DNA of 64,000 nt from an uncultured Eubacteriales bacterium. Lineage in GTDB: Bacteria > Bacillota > Clostridia > Peptostreptococcales > Anaerovoracaceae. Below, one piece after another: positions 18,041 to 27,775 of this stretch. Positions within the stretch are counted from its first letter, which is position 1. Every line of letters begins with the position of its first letter. The notes below the pieces were generated by a model. That model worked only from the letters and a program-made list of their open reading frames with translations, was not told where the DNA came from and did not search any database. The DNA lies in assembly GCA_902786815.1 (NCBI GenBank), contig CADADV010000005.1:62001-126000 (forward strand), given 5' to 3'. The position numbers were made by a program, and so were the translations under genes.

Positions 18041-18700
18041 ATGGGCGATAATGCAGAAAAGAAAAGAGTTATCACTATCAGCCGAGAGTATGGAAGTGGT
18101 GGAAGACTGATCGGCAAGCGTCTGGCGGAGAAGCTGGGTGTTCCTTACTACGACAGAGACACCATCAACGAGAGAATCTCCCGTGAGTCAGGCTATGACA
18201 AGGATATGTTCGCAGGCCAGGAGAAGAAGGCCAAGAACAGCTTCCTGTACAGTCTGGCATCCGCCATGGGCACAGGCGAGGCAGGCCCGGAATCCTTGAG
18301 TCTCAACGAGAGACTGTTCCTGGCGCAGTTCGATACCATCCGCAAGATCGCGGAGGAAGGCTCCTGCGTAATCGTTGGAAGATGCGCGGATTACATATTA
18401 AGAGGCCTTCCGTATGCGACGAATATCTTCATTTATGCGGAGGAAGCGGACAAGATCAAACGTGCCGTTGAAGAGTACGGAGATTCGCCGGATCAGGTCA
18501 GAAAGATCATGCGCGCTGCCGACAAGGCCAGAGCGAATTACTATGCGTATCACACAGGCCGCAAGTGGGGAGAGCATGTGAACTTCAACCTGTCTCTGGA
18601 CAGCGGATATCTGGAACTTGAAGACGCTGTCGATCTGATCATCGCTTACACAGAGAAGCAGATTTGGAGAGAATCCACTCTGGATGATGAGCAGTATTGA
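18041..18700 (+). CDS. Cytidylate kinase-like family protein
   Basis: This 219-residue protein has a P-loop-like ISREYGSGGRLIGKRLAEKL motif and the VIVGRCADYILRG segment typical of the cytidylate-kinase-like group common in Clostridia. Canonical Cmk carries GPAGSGKS; the variant here lacks the standard Walker lysine position, so the substrate is uncertain. AGGAGAG precedes the ATG and an AT-rich promoter region lies at about 17960-18010. Its stop (TGA) overlaps the ATG of the next gene. Confidence 0.8.
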   Translation: MGDNAEKKRVITISREYGSGGRLIGKRLAEKLGVPYYDRDTINERISRESGYDKDMFAGQEKKAKNSFLYSLASAMGTGEAGPESLSLNERLFLAQFDTIRKIAEEGSCVIVGRCADYILRGLPYATNIFIYAEEADKIKRAVEEYGDSPDQVRKIMRAADKARANYYAYHTGRKWGEHVNFNLSLDSGYLELEDAVDLIIAYTEKQIWRESTLDDEQY

Positions 18701-20808
18701 TGAAACCGAGACACAAATTATTTAACAGTTTCATAGCATTATTGGTCGCTGTGTCCTTCATACCGGTCACAGGGCAGTTTGCGTTCGCAGAAGGCGAAGA
18801 GCCGGAGCCGGACGTGACTGCGCCTGCCCAGGAAGTTGTACAGGATGGCGAGGATCCGCTCGAGCCTGCAGATCAGGCCGAGCCGGGTACCGAGACCCCG
18901 CCGGCTGAGGAGACACCGCCGGACACTGAAGACCAGATCACGACTGCGCCGCAGCCAACCGCTGCCCCGGCGCCTGCTTTTAGTACAAGCGGAAAGGTCA
19001 AGGGGCTCAAGCTCAGCAGCCGCACCTACAAGAGCGTGAAGATCAGCTGGACTGCCTACAAGAAAGCCGCCGGATACGAAATCTACCGGGCTGACAAGAA
19101 GAATGGCAAGTACAAGAAGATCAAGACGCTGAAGAGCTGCAGCTACAACGACAAAGGCAACAAGACCCTGGGCAAGTCAAAGTATTACAAGGTCCGTGCC
19201 TACGCGACTGTCGACGGCAAGAAGAAATACAGCAAGTACAGCAGCATCCTGGGCGCCGCGCCCAGACTGGCGAAACCGGAGTCGGTCACGACAACGGGAG
19301 TGACGGGCGGCGTGAAAATCAAGTGGAGCAAAGTCAGCGGCGCGAAGAAGTATAAGGTATACCGGGCCACAAGCAAAAACGGCAATTACAAGAAAATCAA
19401 AACGACAAAATCAAGATCCTACACGGACAAGTCTGTCTCTGCAGGTAAGAAATACTACTACAAAGTCAGAGCATACAAGAAGGTAAAGAAAAAGAAAAGA
19501 TACAGCCCATACTCATCCAAAGTGGAAGGGATGGCTTTGCTTGGCAATGTCGGGAACCTGAATGTGACCATCAACAAGAAGACCGGCGTGGTCACAGCCA
19601 GCTGGGCTGCGAAGAAGGGCGCAGCCGGATACCAGCTGCAGCGTGCGCTGACAAGCGGCAAGTATGCCACAATCGCCACAACGAAGGAATGCACCAGGAC
19701 GGACAAGCTGACGAAGAGCGGCAATTACGTCTACAGAGTGCGGGCGTATTCTATGGTCAACGGCGAGAAGCAGTACGGTGCGTACTCTGCGCCGGGCGGC
19801 CGCGGAAATGCGTTGGCACAGGCACAGCACTGGGTCGGCTGCAAGGAGAGCAACGGATCCCATAAGAGGATCATCGATGTGTACAACGGCTACAATCCTG
19901 CCAGCGGCAAGATCGGTTACGGAACGCCGTGGTGTGCCGCCTTTGTATCTGCAGTCGCCATCAAAACAGGCAACACTGCAGTCATTCCGGTACACAGCTA
20001 CTGCCCGAGCATGCTGGACCTGTTCGCGGAAAAGACTTTTAACAAGAAATACACGCCAAAAGGCGCGGACGTGATTTTCTTCGACTGGAACTTCAACAAG
20101 GTCCCTGACCACGTGGGCATGGTCGAGAAGACCGACGGGGACAACGTGACGACCATCGAAGGAAACTACTCGGATGCGGTCAAGCGGAGGACCTTCAAGA
20201 AGGGATACTCTCTCCTGCTTGCCTATGGACTCCCGAACTACACGGTCCGCAACACAGTCTCATACACAGCGCCGGCGGCGCCGAAAACGGCAGCCGACGA
20301 GGCAACGGTGAAGCTCGCCTGCCTGTCGATCGAAGACTCCCTCGAAGAAGTGGCACTGGAAGAAGCACCGGAAGCAGAAGTTCCGGAAACAGGCGGTGAG
20401 GCTTTTGCATCAGAGCCGGCGGAAGAGGAAGCTGAAGCGGAAGCACCGGAAGCTGCGGAGGAAACCGATGCGGCTGAGGATGAAGTGACGGCGGAAGAAC
20501 CGGATACAGAGGAAGCCGCGGAGCCGACGGATGTTGAGACCGCAGAAACGATCATCGAATACATACAGGAAGAAGCGCCGGCTGAGGAGGCAGGCGTCGC
20601 GGAGGCTGACGAGAGCACCTTCAACGCATTCCTGGCGTATGAGATCTGCGATGAAATGGATATAGACGCATGTGTCGTAACGGTAACAGAAGCAGACGGC
20701 ACAGAGCGTTCCTATAACGAAGTGGTATTGGATGGAGAACTGTATACTTTCGACGCGACCGAAGAGGGGGGCGTCCTCGAAAAGTTTACACCTGAAGAAA
20801 TCAACTGA
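18700..20808 (+). CDS. Secreted CHAP-domain protein with Fn3-like repeats and degenerate transglutaminase tail
   Basis: The start is ATG 18700, overlapping the preceding stop. The 702-residue protein has a signal peptide (ending near FAFAEG), a Pro/Glu/Thr-rich linker (to about residue 92), three Tyr/Lys-rich Fn3-like repeats (about 96-367, each with a KYYKVRAY-type signature), and a CHAP amidase domain (about 371-490) with Cys in GTPWCAAFVS and His in PDHVGMV. An acidic Glu/Ala region leads to a tail resembling a transglutaminase-like domain in which the Cys and His positions are replaced. The CHAP domain suggests peptidoglycan cleavage. A paralogue lies beyond metG. Confidence 0.8.
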   Translation: MKPRHKLFNSFIALLVAVSFIPVTGQFAFAEGEEPEPDVTAPAQEVVQDGEDPLEPADQAEPGTETPPAEETPPDTEDQITTAPQPTAAPAPAFSTSGKVKGLKLSSRTYKSVKISWTAYKKAAGYEIYRADKKNGKYKKIKTLKSCSYNDKGNKTLGKSKYYKVRAYATVDGKKKYSKYSSILGAAPRLAKPESVTTTGVTGGVKIKWSKVSGAKKYKVYRATSKNGNYKKIKTTKSRSYTDKSVSAGKKYYYKVRAYKKVKKKKRYSPYSSKVEGMALLGNVGNLNVTINKKTGVVTASWAAKKGAAGYQLQRALTSGKYATIATTKECTRTDKLTKSGNYVYRVRAYSMVNGEKQYGAYSAPGGRGNALAQAQHWVGCKESNGSHKRIIDVYNGYNPASGKIGYGTPWCAAFVSAVAIKTGNTAVIPVHSYCPSMLDLFAEKTFNKKYTPKGADVIFFDWNFNKVPDHVGMVEKTDGDNVTTIEGNYSDAVKRRTFKKGYSLLLAYGLPNYTVRNTVSYTAPAAPKTAADEATVKLACLSIEDSLEEVALEEAPEAEVPETGGEAFASEPAEEEAEAEAPEAAEETDAAEDEVTAEEPDTEEAAEPTDVETAETIIEYIQEEAPAEEAGVAEADESTFNAFLAYEICDEMDIDACVVTVTEADGTERSYNEVVLDGELYTFDATEEGGVLEKFTPEEIN

Positions 20809-20833
20809 TCTGAATGGATCAAATATGGTCTGA

Positions 20834-20853
20834 CCGGTGCCCATTCGCACCGG
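20834..20853 (+). promoter_or_regulatory. Hairpin abutting the metG ribosome site
   Basis: CCGGTGC/GCACCGG with a 6-nt loop ends in the GGAG that begins the metG ribosome-site region (GGAG 20852-20855, AAAGGA 20856-20861, ATG 20870). No U-tract follows. It could end or process the upstream message, or modulate metG translation. Confidence 0.4.
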
Positions 20854-20869
20854 AGAAAGGAAAAGACAA

Positions 20870-22861
20870 ATGGCAGACAAAGGAACTTATTACATCAGCA
20901 CACCGATCTACTACCCAAGCTCGAACCTTCATATAGGGCACACGTACTGCACGGTCATGGCAGACGCTATGGCGCGCTTCAAGAGGCTTCAGGGTTACGA
21001 TGTCATGTTCCTGACAGGTACGGACGAGCATGGACAGAAGATCCAGCTCCTCGCAGAGGAGAAGGGCGTGACCCCGCAGCAGTATGTTGACGAGGTCGTT
21101 GCCGGCATCAAGGATCTGTGGAAGACAATGGAGATCTCCTATGATGATTTCATCAGGACCACAGAAGAAAGACATGTGAAGAGAGTACAGGAACTCTTCA
21201 TGAGAATGTATAACAAAGGCGATATCTACAAGGGCTACTACGAAGGATGGTACTGCACACCGTGCGAGTCCTTCTGGACGGAGAACCAGCTGGTGGACGG
21301 CAAGTACTGCCCGGACTGCGGCAGAGAGGTGACGAAGGCCAAGGAAGACGCTTACTTCTTCGAGATCAGCAAATACTCGGACAAGCTGCTGCAGATCTTC
21401 AGAGAGACGCCGGAATTCCTCGAACCGGAAACCCGCAGAAATGAGATGATCGCATTTATCGAACAGGGAATGGAGGATCTTTGCATTTCGAGATCGTCCT
21501 TCGACTGGGGCATTCCTGTGCCGATCGATGAGAAGCACGTCATCTATGTATGGCTGGATGCGCTTTCCAACTATATCACGGCTCTGGGATGGCCTGACGA
21601 TCCGGAGAAGTACAACAAGTACTGGCCGGCAGACGTACACCTTGTAGGTAAAGAAATCGTCCGGTTCCATTCGATTATCTGGCCGGCAATGCTCATGAGC
21701 GCGGATCTTCCGCTGCCGAAGCAGGTCAGAGGACATGGTTGGCTGCTCCTGGGCGGAGAGAAAGTCTCCAAGTCAAAGGCAGCCAAGGGCAAGGACGTCA
21801 TCGATCCGGTCGTTCTCATCGAGCGCTACGGCATCGATGCCCTCAAGTACTTCCTGCTGCGGGAATACACCTTCGGACAGGACGGCATGTTCACCAACGA
21901 AGTCATGCTGAAGCGGCTGAACTACGATCTGGCCAATGACCTGGGCAACCTGGTTTCCAGAACCGTCAGCATGATCGAGAAATACAACGGCGGATTCGTT
22001 CCGGATCTGACGGAAGCAGGCAAATGTGTTCCGGGTGAGGACGGCATCGACTACGACGCCCAGCTGAAGGAAATCGCCATCAGCGCAGCGGACAAGGTCG
22101 GCAAGCAGATGGACGACTTCAAGTTCAATCTGGCTCTCGAAGAGATCTGGATCCTCGTCAGACGTGCCAACAAGTATATCGACGAGACGATGCCGTGGGT
22201 ACTGGCAAAGAATGAAGCGGACAAACCGCGTCTCGACAACGTACTCCACAATCTGGCCGAGGCGATCCGCATCATCTCCGTGCTGATCCATCCGTTCATG
22301 CACACCACATCAGACGCCATCAGAAAGCAGATGGGTCTGTGGTACGCGGACGTTGCATGGGAAGACGCCTTCACATTTGAGATGATGGCAGGCGAGCAGG
22401 TCAAGAAAGGGCCGGCGATCTTCCCGAGACTGGATATCGATAAAGAACTGGAAGAACTGTATGAACTCGGTGCGGCAGCAGAAGCTGCAAAAGCAGGCGG
22501 CGGGGATGTCAACATTCCGCTGGAACTGAAGGATGAGATCGTCTATGAAGATTTCGACAAGCTGGATCTGCGTGTAGGAACGATCCTCTCGGCAGAGAAA
22601 CACCCGAAGGCTGACAAGCTCCTCGTCTTCCAGGTGAAGATGGGGACGGAGAAGCGGCAGATCGTCTCAGGCGTGGCCGAGTACTTCAAGCCGGAAGACT
22701 GCGTCGGACAGAAGGTCGTCGTCGTGGCGAACCTGAAGCCGAGAAAACTCCGCGGCGTCGAGTCCAAGGGCATGCTGCTCTTTGCAGACAATGTCGTAGA
22801 CGGCAAAGAGAGAGTCGAGTTCGTTTCGACCATCGCGGAAGACGGGAATCCCGTTACCTGA
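20870..22861 (+). CDS. metG: Methionyl-tRNA synthetase
   Basis: MetG charges tRNA-Met. The 663-residue protein has the class I signatures NLHIGHTY (HIGH motif) and EKVSKSKAAKG (KMSKS motif), zinc-binding CTPCESFW and CPDCG, and a C-terminal EMAP/Trbp111-type tRNA-binding domain (about residues 560-663). ATG 20870 is chosen because the family starts at the KGTYYISTPIYYPSS strand and AAAGGA lies 8 nt upstream; the in-frame start at 20837 lies in the hairpin. Confidence 0.97.
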   Translation: MADKGTYYISTPIYYPSSNLHIGHTYCTVMADAMARFKRLQGYDVMFLTGTDEHGQKIQLLAEEKGVTPQQYVDEVVAGIKDLWKTMEISYDDFIRTTEERHVKRVQELFMRMYNKGDIYKGYYEGWYCTPCESFWTENQLVDGKYCPDCGREVTKAKEDAYFFEISKYSDKLLQIFRETPEFLEPETRRNEMIAFIEQGMEDLCISRSSFDWGIPVPIDEKHVIYVWLDALSNYITALGWPDDPEKYNKYWPADVHLVGKEIVRFHSIIWPAMLMSADLPLPKQVRGHGWLLLGGEKVSKSKAAKGKDVIDPVVLIERYGIDALKYFLLREYTFGQDGMFTNEVMLKRLNYDLANDLGNLVSRTVSMIEKYNGGFVPDLTEAGKCVPGEDGIDYDAQLKEIAISAADKVGKQMDDFKFNLALEEIWILVRRANKYIDETMPWVLAKNEADKPRLDNVLHNLAEAIRIISVLIHPFMHTTSDAIRKQMGLWYADVAWEDAFTFEMMAGEQVKKGPAIFPRLDIDKELEELYELGAAAEAAKAGGGDVNIPLELKDEIVYEDFDKLDLRVGTILSAEKHPKADKLLVFQVKMGTEKRQIVSGVAEYFKPEDCVGQKVVVVANLKPRKLRGVESKGMLLFADNVVDGKERVEFVSTIAEDGNPVT

Positions 22862-22931
22862 TGTAATGCCTCCCGGCGGGAGAGCCGGCGGCAGAATCAG
22901 AACCGCAGATTGAAAGAAGACAGGTGATATC

Positions 22932-25265
22932 ATGAAACAGTCATTCAGGGAAAAAATACGAAACGCAGTCGCGATCACCGCGGCAATGGCGATGGCAGTA
23001 GCCTTCATGCCGGTAACCGCTCAGATTTCGCATGCGACGAACTTTTCGACGTCGAGCGCTGTAACAGATCTCAAAGTGTCCTCGTACACAGGTTCATCCA
23101 TTACGCTGAAGTGGGACCGGTATACGTCGGCGACAGGCTATGAGATCTATAAAGCGACGAAGAAGAAGGGCAAATACAAGAGGATCAAGAAGACCACCAA
23201 GACGACCTTCAAGAGAACAGATCTGACAGCGAACAAGACCTGCTATTACAAGGTCAGGGCGTATTACAAGAATTCAGACGGATCAAAATCCTACAGCAAA
23301 TACAGCTCTATCGTTGAGGGAACACCAAAGCGCTTTACTGACGGCAAGGTCAAAGACTTCAAGCTGACCGGAAAGACCTACGACTCCATATCTCTGTCGT
23401 GGGACAGCTATCCGGAAGCAGTCGGCTATAAGGTCTATAAAGCCACAAAGAAGGATGGTAAATACAAGAAGATCGCGACCGTTAAAGGAACTTCCTTCAA
23501 GAGAACAGATCTGACAACGAACAAGACATGCTACTACAAGGTCAGGGCGTACAAGAAGTCGAAGAAAGGCAAGAAGATCCATACGAAGTACAGTTCTTCG
23601 ATCAAGGCGACGCCGAGACTGAAGACACCGTCGATCACGGTCACTTCGTCCAAGACAGGCATTTCCATGCACTGGACGACAGTCAGCGGTGCATCCGGTT
23701 ATCAGGTGTACAGAGCCACCAGCAAGAAGGGTGACTACGACAAGGTAGAAACAACTTCCGGCAACGTTTACAACACAACGAAGATCACGGAGAACAAGGA
23801 TTACTACTTCAAGGTCCGCGCCTACAGAAAAGTGGACGGGGACAAGAAGCACGGCAGCTTCTCGAGCCCGAAGCTGGGCGTCAAGGTGGATCTGCCTAAA
23901 GTCAGCGGCGTCAGCGCCAAGTCAAAAGATGACTGTATGGCGCTTACCTGGAAGTCGATATCCGGCGCGAGCGGCTATGAGATCTACAGGGCCACTGGAT
24001 CCAATGAAAACTACAGCAACGTCGGTACGGCTTCATCCAGCTCCTTCAATGACTACAATGTCGCTAACAAGATGACTTACTACTACAAGGTCCGTGCCTA
24101 CAAGACGGTCAACGGGAATAAAGTATACGGCGGCTTCAGCTCAGTAGGATACAGCAGATCTGCTGTCGTCAGCGCGGCGGTGGATTGGCTTGGCTGCAAG
24201 GAGTCCAACAAGTCCAATAAGAAGATCGTGGATCTGTACAACAAGAATATGGGGACGAACTTCTCCTACACGACACCTTGGTGCGCGATCTTCGTATCGG
24301 CAGTCGCCATCAAGACGAAGACCACATCGATCATTGTCAGGGGAAGCTACTGTCCTTCTGTCATAAACGTATACAAGAAGAGCAAAATCAAGAACTACTC
24401 TTACGGATCAGGATCCAATTACGTTCCGAAGGCCGGAGATGTCATCTTCTTCGACTGGAACAGAAACGGCGTGCCTGACCACACAGGACTTGTTGCCACA
24501 GTCAGCGGCAAGACGATCAAGACCATCGAAGGAAACTACCATGACGCGGTCGGATACAGAACATTCTCTGTCGGCTACCGGTACGTCCAGGGATATGGTC
24601 TGCCGAACTATGACGACGCCAACGGCATCGTATACACAGGCAAGAGCAATACATCCGTCGGATGCGGCGAGCTGACGACCATGGGAATCGGCATGGAGCC
24701 GGAAGGCTTCGAAGACCTGGGCAGCGAGTATGATGAAGCGGAGCAGAATATCGATGAAGGCCTGGAAAAGGAAAAAGAGGACGTTTCTGATTACGAGAAG
24801 ATGGAACTCATGATCGCCAAGGCCAGAGAGAGTGCCGAAACGGAAGGCATCGACTGTTCCGAGACACAGTACTACGCGGCGTTCATCTACAAGCTCTGCT
24901 GTGAAGAAGATGAAGACCTGGAAGCTTCCATTATGACAATAGAGGATGAGGAAGGAACGACGCACGCGTGGGTAGAGGTCTGCCTCGACGGAAAGTGGTA
25001 TAAGGTAGACGCATCCAAGGAGAGCGACCAGATCACAGAGTTCGAGCAGGATTCAACTGACGTTGAAGGTGACGCAGTCGAGTCTACAGAGAAAGAAATG
25101 GCTGAAGGTGCAGCCGCAGCAGACGAAGAGGCCAACGAGAACATCGATGGCGTCGACGCCAGTGTCGCCAGCGACGGGGACTGCGATGAATTAGGCGGCG
25201 ATGAAGCCGGAGACGCAGACGTCAGTGACGAAGATGCATCCGAAGGCGCAGAAGACGCGGAGTAA
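22932..25265 (+). CDS. Secreted CHAP protein with Fn3-like repeats and transglutaminase-like domain
   Basis: This 777-residue paralogue of the 18700 protein has a signal peptide, four Tyr/Lys-rich Fn3-like repeats (about residues 37-413), a CHAP domain (about 417-543; Cys in TTPWCAIFVS and His in PDHTGLV) and a transglutaminase-like domain with Cys642, His678 (THAWVEV) and Asp693 (YKVDAS) in the right order. The C-terminal ~80 residues are acidic, low complexity. It is predicted to act on the cell wall, with the second domain possibly cross-linking or cleaving peptides. No LPXTG or SLH anchor is seen, so the Fn3-like repeats may hold it to the wall. Confidence 0.8.
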   Translation: MKQSFREKIRNAVAITAAMAMAVAFMPVTAQISHATNFSTSSAVTDLKVSSYTGSSITLKWDRYTSATGYEIYKATKKKGKYKRIKKTTKTTFKRTDLTANKTCYYKVRAYYKNSDGSKSYSKYSSIVEGTPKRFTDGKVKDFKLTGKTYDSISLSWDSYPEAVGYKVYKATKKDGKYKKIATVKGTSFKRTDLTTNKTCYYKVRAYKKSKKGKKIHTKYSSSIKATPRLKTPSITVTSSKTGISMHWTTVSGASGYQVYRATSKKGDYDKVETTSGNVYNTTKITENKDYYFKVRAYRKVDGDKKHGSFSSPKLGVKVDLPKVSGVSAKSKDDCMALTWKSISGASGYEIYRATGSNENYSNVGTASSSSFNDYNVANKMTYYYKVRAYKTVNGNKVYGGFSSVGYSRSAVVSAAVDWLGCKESNKSNKKIVDLYNKNMGTNFSYTTPWCAIFVSAVAIKTKTTSIIVRGSYCPSVINVYKKSKIKNYSYGSGSNYVPKAGDVIFFDWNRNGVPDHTGLVATVSGKTIKTIEGNYHDAVGYRTFSVGYRYVQGYGLPNYDDANGIVYTGKSNTSVGCGELTTMGIGMEPEGFEDLGSEYDEAEQNIDEGLEKEKEDVSDYEKMELMIAKARESAETEGIDCSETQYYAAFIYKLCCEEDEDLEASIMTIEDEEGTTHAWVEVCLDGKWYKVDASKESDQITEFEQDSTDVEGDAVESTEKEMAEGAAAADEEANENIDGVDASVASDGDCDELGGDEAGDADVSDEDASEGAEDAE

Positions 25266-25272
25266 CAGAAAT

Positions 25273-26085
25273 ATGCTATTTGATTCTCACACGCATTTTA
25301 ACAATGAAGATTATACGAGCCTGGAACGCCAGGCTCTCTTCAATACTGTGGACAAAGCAGTGAAGCAAGGCAAAATGTCCGGAGCCGTGGATATCGGTTT
25401 CGACCTGCCGAGTTCCGAAATGGCGGTTGAGCACGCCCGTCAGTGGGACTGGTGTTATGCGGCGGTAGGCTGCCACCCCCACGAGGCAAAGACCATGGAC
25501 GAGGACAAGCTCGACCGGATCAGGCAGCTCGCAGCGGAAGAAAAGGTTGTCGCCATTGGGGAAATCGGCTTAGATTTCCATTACGATCTCAGCGACAGGG
25601 ATACCCAGCGGTATTGGTTCCGCAGGCAGATCAGGCTGGCCAATGAGCTGATGATGCCCATCACCATCCACGCCAGGGAAGCGGATCAGGAAGTCAGGGA
25701 CATCTTGGTCGAGGAGGGAGCCTTCTCGGAAGAACGAAAGGAGCACTTCGGCCATGCGGGCGTTTTGCTCCATTGTTTCTCAGGTTCCGCAGAGTTTGGG
25801 CTGGAGTATGTTAAAATGGGAGCGTTCATCAGTGTGGCTGGTCCCGTGACATATAAGAACAACAGGAAAACCGTGACCATGGTCGCCGCAGTTCCCATGG
25901 GGCGGCTGCTGATCGAAACAGATGCGCCGTACCTGACCCCGGTACCATTCCGGGGCAAGCGGAACACGCCGCTGTTTGTCGAATACACGGCGAACAAGGT
26001 GGCTGAGATCAAAGGGCTGCTGCCGAAGGAAGTGGCCGCGCTCACAAGAGACAACGCCAAACGGTTCTACGGGATCCCCAAATAG
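25273..26085 (+). CDS. tatD: TatD-family metal-dependent hydrolase
   Basis: This 270-residue TIM-barrel metallo-hydrolase has the N-terminal FDSHTHF metal motif, the GEIGLDFHYD segment, PITIHARE, the LHCFSG motif and the C-terminal IETDAPYLTP region. TatD proteins have 3'-5' exonuclease or deoxyribonuclease activity, and D-aminoacyl-tRNA deacylase activity for some members. ATG 25273 is chosen over an upstream in-frame ATG inside the preceding gene. Confidence 0.93.
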   Translation: MLFDSHTHFNNEDYTSLERQALFNTVDKAVKQGKMSGAVDIGFDLPSSEMAVEHARQWDWCYAAVGCHPHEAKTMDEDKLDRIRQLAAEEKVVAIGEIGLDFHYDLSDRDTQRYWFRRQIRLANELMMPITIHAREADQEVRDILVEEGAFSEERKEHFGHAGVLLHCFSGSAEFGLEYVKMGAFISVAGPVTYKNNRKTVTMVAAVPMGRLLIETDAPYLTPVPFRGKRNTPLFVEYTANKVAEIKGLLPKEVAALTRDNAKRFYGIPK

Positions 26086-26129
26086 GAAATACAGCAGGAA
26101 ACACGGCAGGGGAATACAGCAGGAAACGC
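26086..26129 (+). repeat. Two copies of a 19-bp repeat between tatD and the DUF362 gene
   Basis: GAAATACAGCAGGAAACAC (26086-26104) and GGAATACAGCAGGAAACGC (26111-26129) match at 17 of 19 positions. They lie just before the GGAG ribosome site of the next gene. Slippage duplication is the simple explanation. Confidence 0.6.
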
Positions 26130-26153
26130 AAGGTTTAAGGAGCGAAAAAAGCA

Positions 26154-27446
26154 ATGAGCGAAATGGACAGAGTTCCATCAAAAGTCGCAGTCGTACGATG
26201 CGACTCATATGATCGTGACAAAGTCATGGACGCCGTCCGGGAAGGCATCGAACTTCTCGGCGGTTTTGATGCCATATTCGCGGATGAGCCTGCATCCCGG
26301 GCAGCTGGTGAGGCGGGCGGCAAAGGCATGGAAATCCTGCTCAAGCCGAATCTGCTCAGCCGGGCAGCCCCCGAGAAGGCAGTGACCACCCATCCGGAAG
26401 TGTTCCGCGCGGTTGGGGAGCTTTTGCATGAGGCGGGTTACAGCAATCTGGCCTACGGTGATTCCCCGGGAAATCCTGCTTTCGGAATGTCGAAGGTGGC
26501 GGAAGCCTCCGGCATCAAAGACGTTGCGGAGGAGCTGGGCATCCGCGCAGGAGACTTCGAACACGGCACAGAAGTGGAGTACCCGGAAGGAAAAGTCGCA
26601 AAGCATTTCGTGCTCTGCGATGAAGTCGTGAAGGTGACCGGTGCGGACGGTAGCGCGCCGGCGGGCGCGATCATTAACGTCTGCAAGATGAAGACCCATC
26701 AGCTGACAAGGATCACCGGAGCCGTCAAGAACACATTCGGCTGCGTTTACAGCATCAACAAAGCGGCGTCCCACGCCAAGTTCCAAAGCCCGGAGCACTT
26801 CGCGAGAATGCTGGCTGATCTGAACCATGTGGTGAGGCCTGCCCTGCACATCATGGACGGAATCGTCGCTATGGAGGGAAACGGGCCGGGGTCGGGAGAT
26901 CCATTCCCGATCAACGCGATTCTCGTGTCCACCGATCCGGTGGCGCTCGACGCCGTGTTCTGCAAGCTGATCTATCTGGATTCCGAACTGGTTGCAACAA
27001 ACGTCGCCTGCATGGAGGCGGGCGTCGGCACCTTTGACGATGAGGAAATAGAGGTTTTGCTCGGCGGCGTTCCGATGCAGCGGGAGGGTGCTGTCATCAC
27101 GATGGACGAACTCGAAGTGAAATACGCGGACAAGGAATTCAATGTCCAGAGGAGCAGGGATTTCCGCGGGTCTATGAGTCTGATGCCGCTGGTCGGCAGG
27201 CTGGCCGGCAAGAAACCCGTCGTTGTAAAGAATAAGTGCGTCGGCTGCGGCATATGCGTGGAGACCTGTCCGCTCGAAGAGAAGGCCATCTCCATCCGGA
27301 GCGACATCTTCTCACGGCCTGTTGCGGATTATGATTACACCCGGTGCATCAAGTGCTACTGCTGTCAGGAGATGTGCCCCGAAAGGGCCATCACAATCAA
27401 AAAATCATTACTTGCAAAAATCATTGACCGACGTTGGAAAGTGTGA
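26154..27446 (+). CDS. DUF362 protein with two 4Fe-4S clusters
   Basis: This 430-residue protein has the DUF362 core (LLKPNLL, GDSPG, NVCKMKTHQLTRITGAVKN) and a C-terminal ferredoxin module with two cysteine sets: CVGCGICVETC and CIKCYCCQEMC. The family is widespread in anaerobes, is of unknown exact reaction, and is thought to be redox linked. The gene lies between tatD and rpmE. Confidence 0.88.
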   Translation: MSEMDRVPSKVAVVRCDSYDRDKVMDAVREGIELLGGFDAIFADEPASRAAGEAGGKGMEILLKPNLLSRAAPEKAVTTHPEVFRAVGELLHEAGYSNLAYGDSPGNPAFGMSKVAEASGIKDVAEELGIRAGDFEHGTEVEYPEGKVAKHFVLCDEVVKVTGADGSAPAGAIINVCKMKTHQLTRITGAVKNTFGCVYSINKAASHAKFQSPEHFARMLADLNHVVRPALHIMDGIVAMEGNGPGSGDPFPINAILVSTDPVALDAVFCKLIYLDSELVATNVACMEAGVGTFDDEEIEVLLGGVPMQREGAVITMDELEVKYADKEFNVQRSRDFRGSMSLMPLVGRLAGKKPVVVKNKCVGCGICVETCPLEEKAISIRSDIFSRPVADYDYTRCIKCYCCQEMCPERAITIKKSLLAKIIDRRWKV

Positions 27447-27531
27447 TAGTATATGAAGGCTCGCGGGGAGAGACTTGTCCGCCCGCTGAGATATCAAAGA
27501 AGGCTCGTCAGGGCAGAAAGGAAGTGAAAGC

Positions 27532-27732
27532 ATGAAAAAAGGAATCCATCCTGAGTATAAGGAATGTAAAGTAACTTGCGCATGCGGCAACACATTTATG
27601 ACCAGATCAACTGAATCAGAAATCAGAACAGACATCTGCTCAGCGTGCCATCCGTTCTTTACAGGAACTCAGAAGTTCACCACCAGAGGTGGCAGAGTTG
27701 AGAAGTTCAAGACCAAGTACGGACTCGAATAA
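27532..27732 (+). CDS. rpmE: 50S ribosomal protein L31
   Basis: This 66-residue protein matches L31 over its whole length: [20 protein letters not shown], and the SACHPFFTG and RVEKF motifs. The zinc-binding cysteines (CACG and CSAC) are present, so this is the C+ form used under zinc sufficiency. GGAAG lies upstream of the ATG, and a 9-bp terminator follows at once. Confidence 0.97.
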   Translation: MKKGIHPEYKECKVTCACGNTFMTRSTESEIRTDICSACHPFFTGTQKFTTRGGRVEKFKTKYGLE

Positions 27733-27748
27733 TCAGCGAAATCAGGAG

Positions 27749-27775
27749 GACTGCTGCAGTGCGGCAGTCTTTTTA
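27749..27775 (+). terminator. Terminator of rpmE
   Basis: GACTGCTGC (27749-27757) pairs with GCGGCAGTC (27761-27769) around AGT, followed by TTTTTAT. Confidence 0.9.

Noticed and set aside
20834-20853. T-box or riboswitch upstream of metG
   Set aside because: Only a 7-bp hairpin is present; no T-box motif, specifier loop or long leader exists between the preceding stop and metG.
26086-26129. Regulatory element in the 19-bp tandem repeat before the DUF362 gene
   Set aside because: Two imperfect copies containing AGGAAA can be simple slippage; no palindrome or other regulatory sign.
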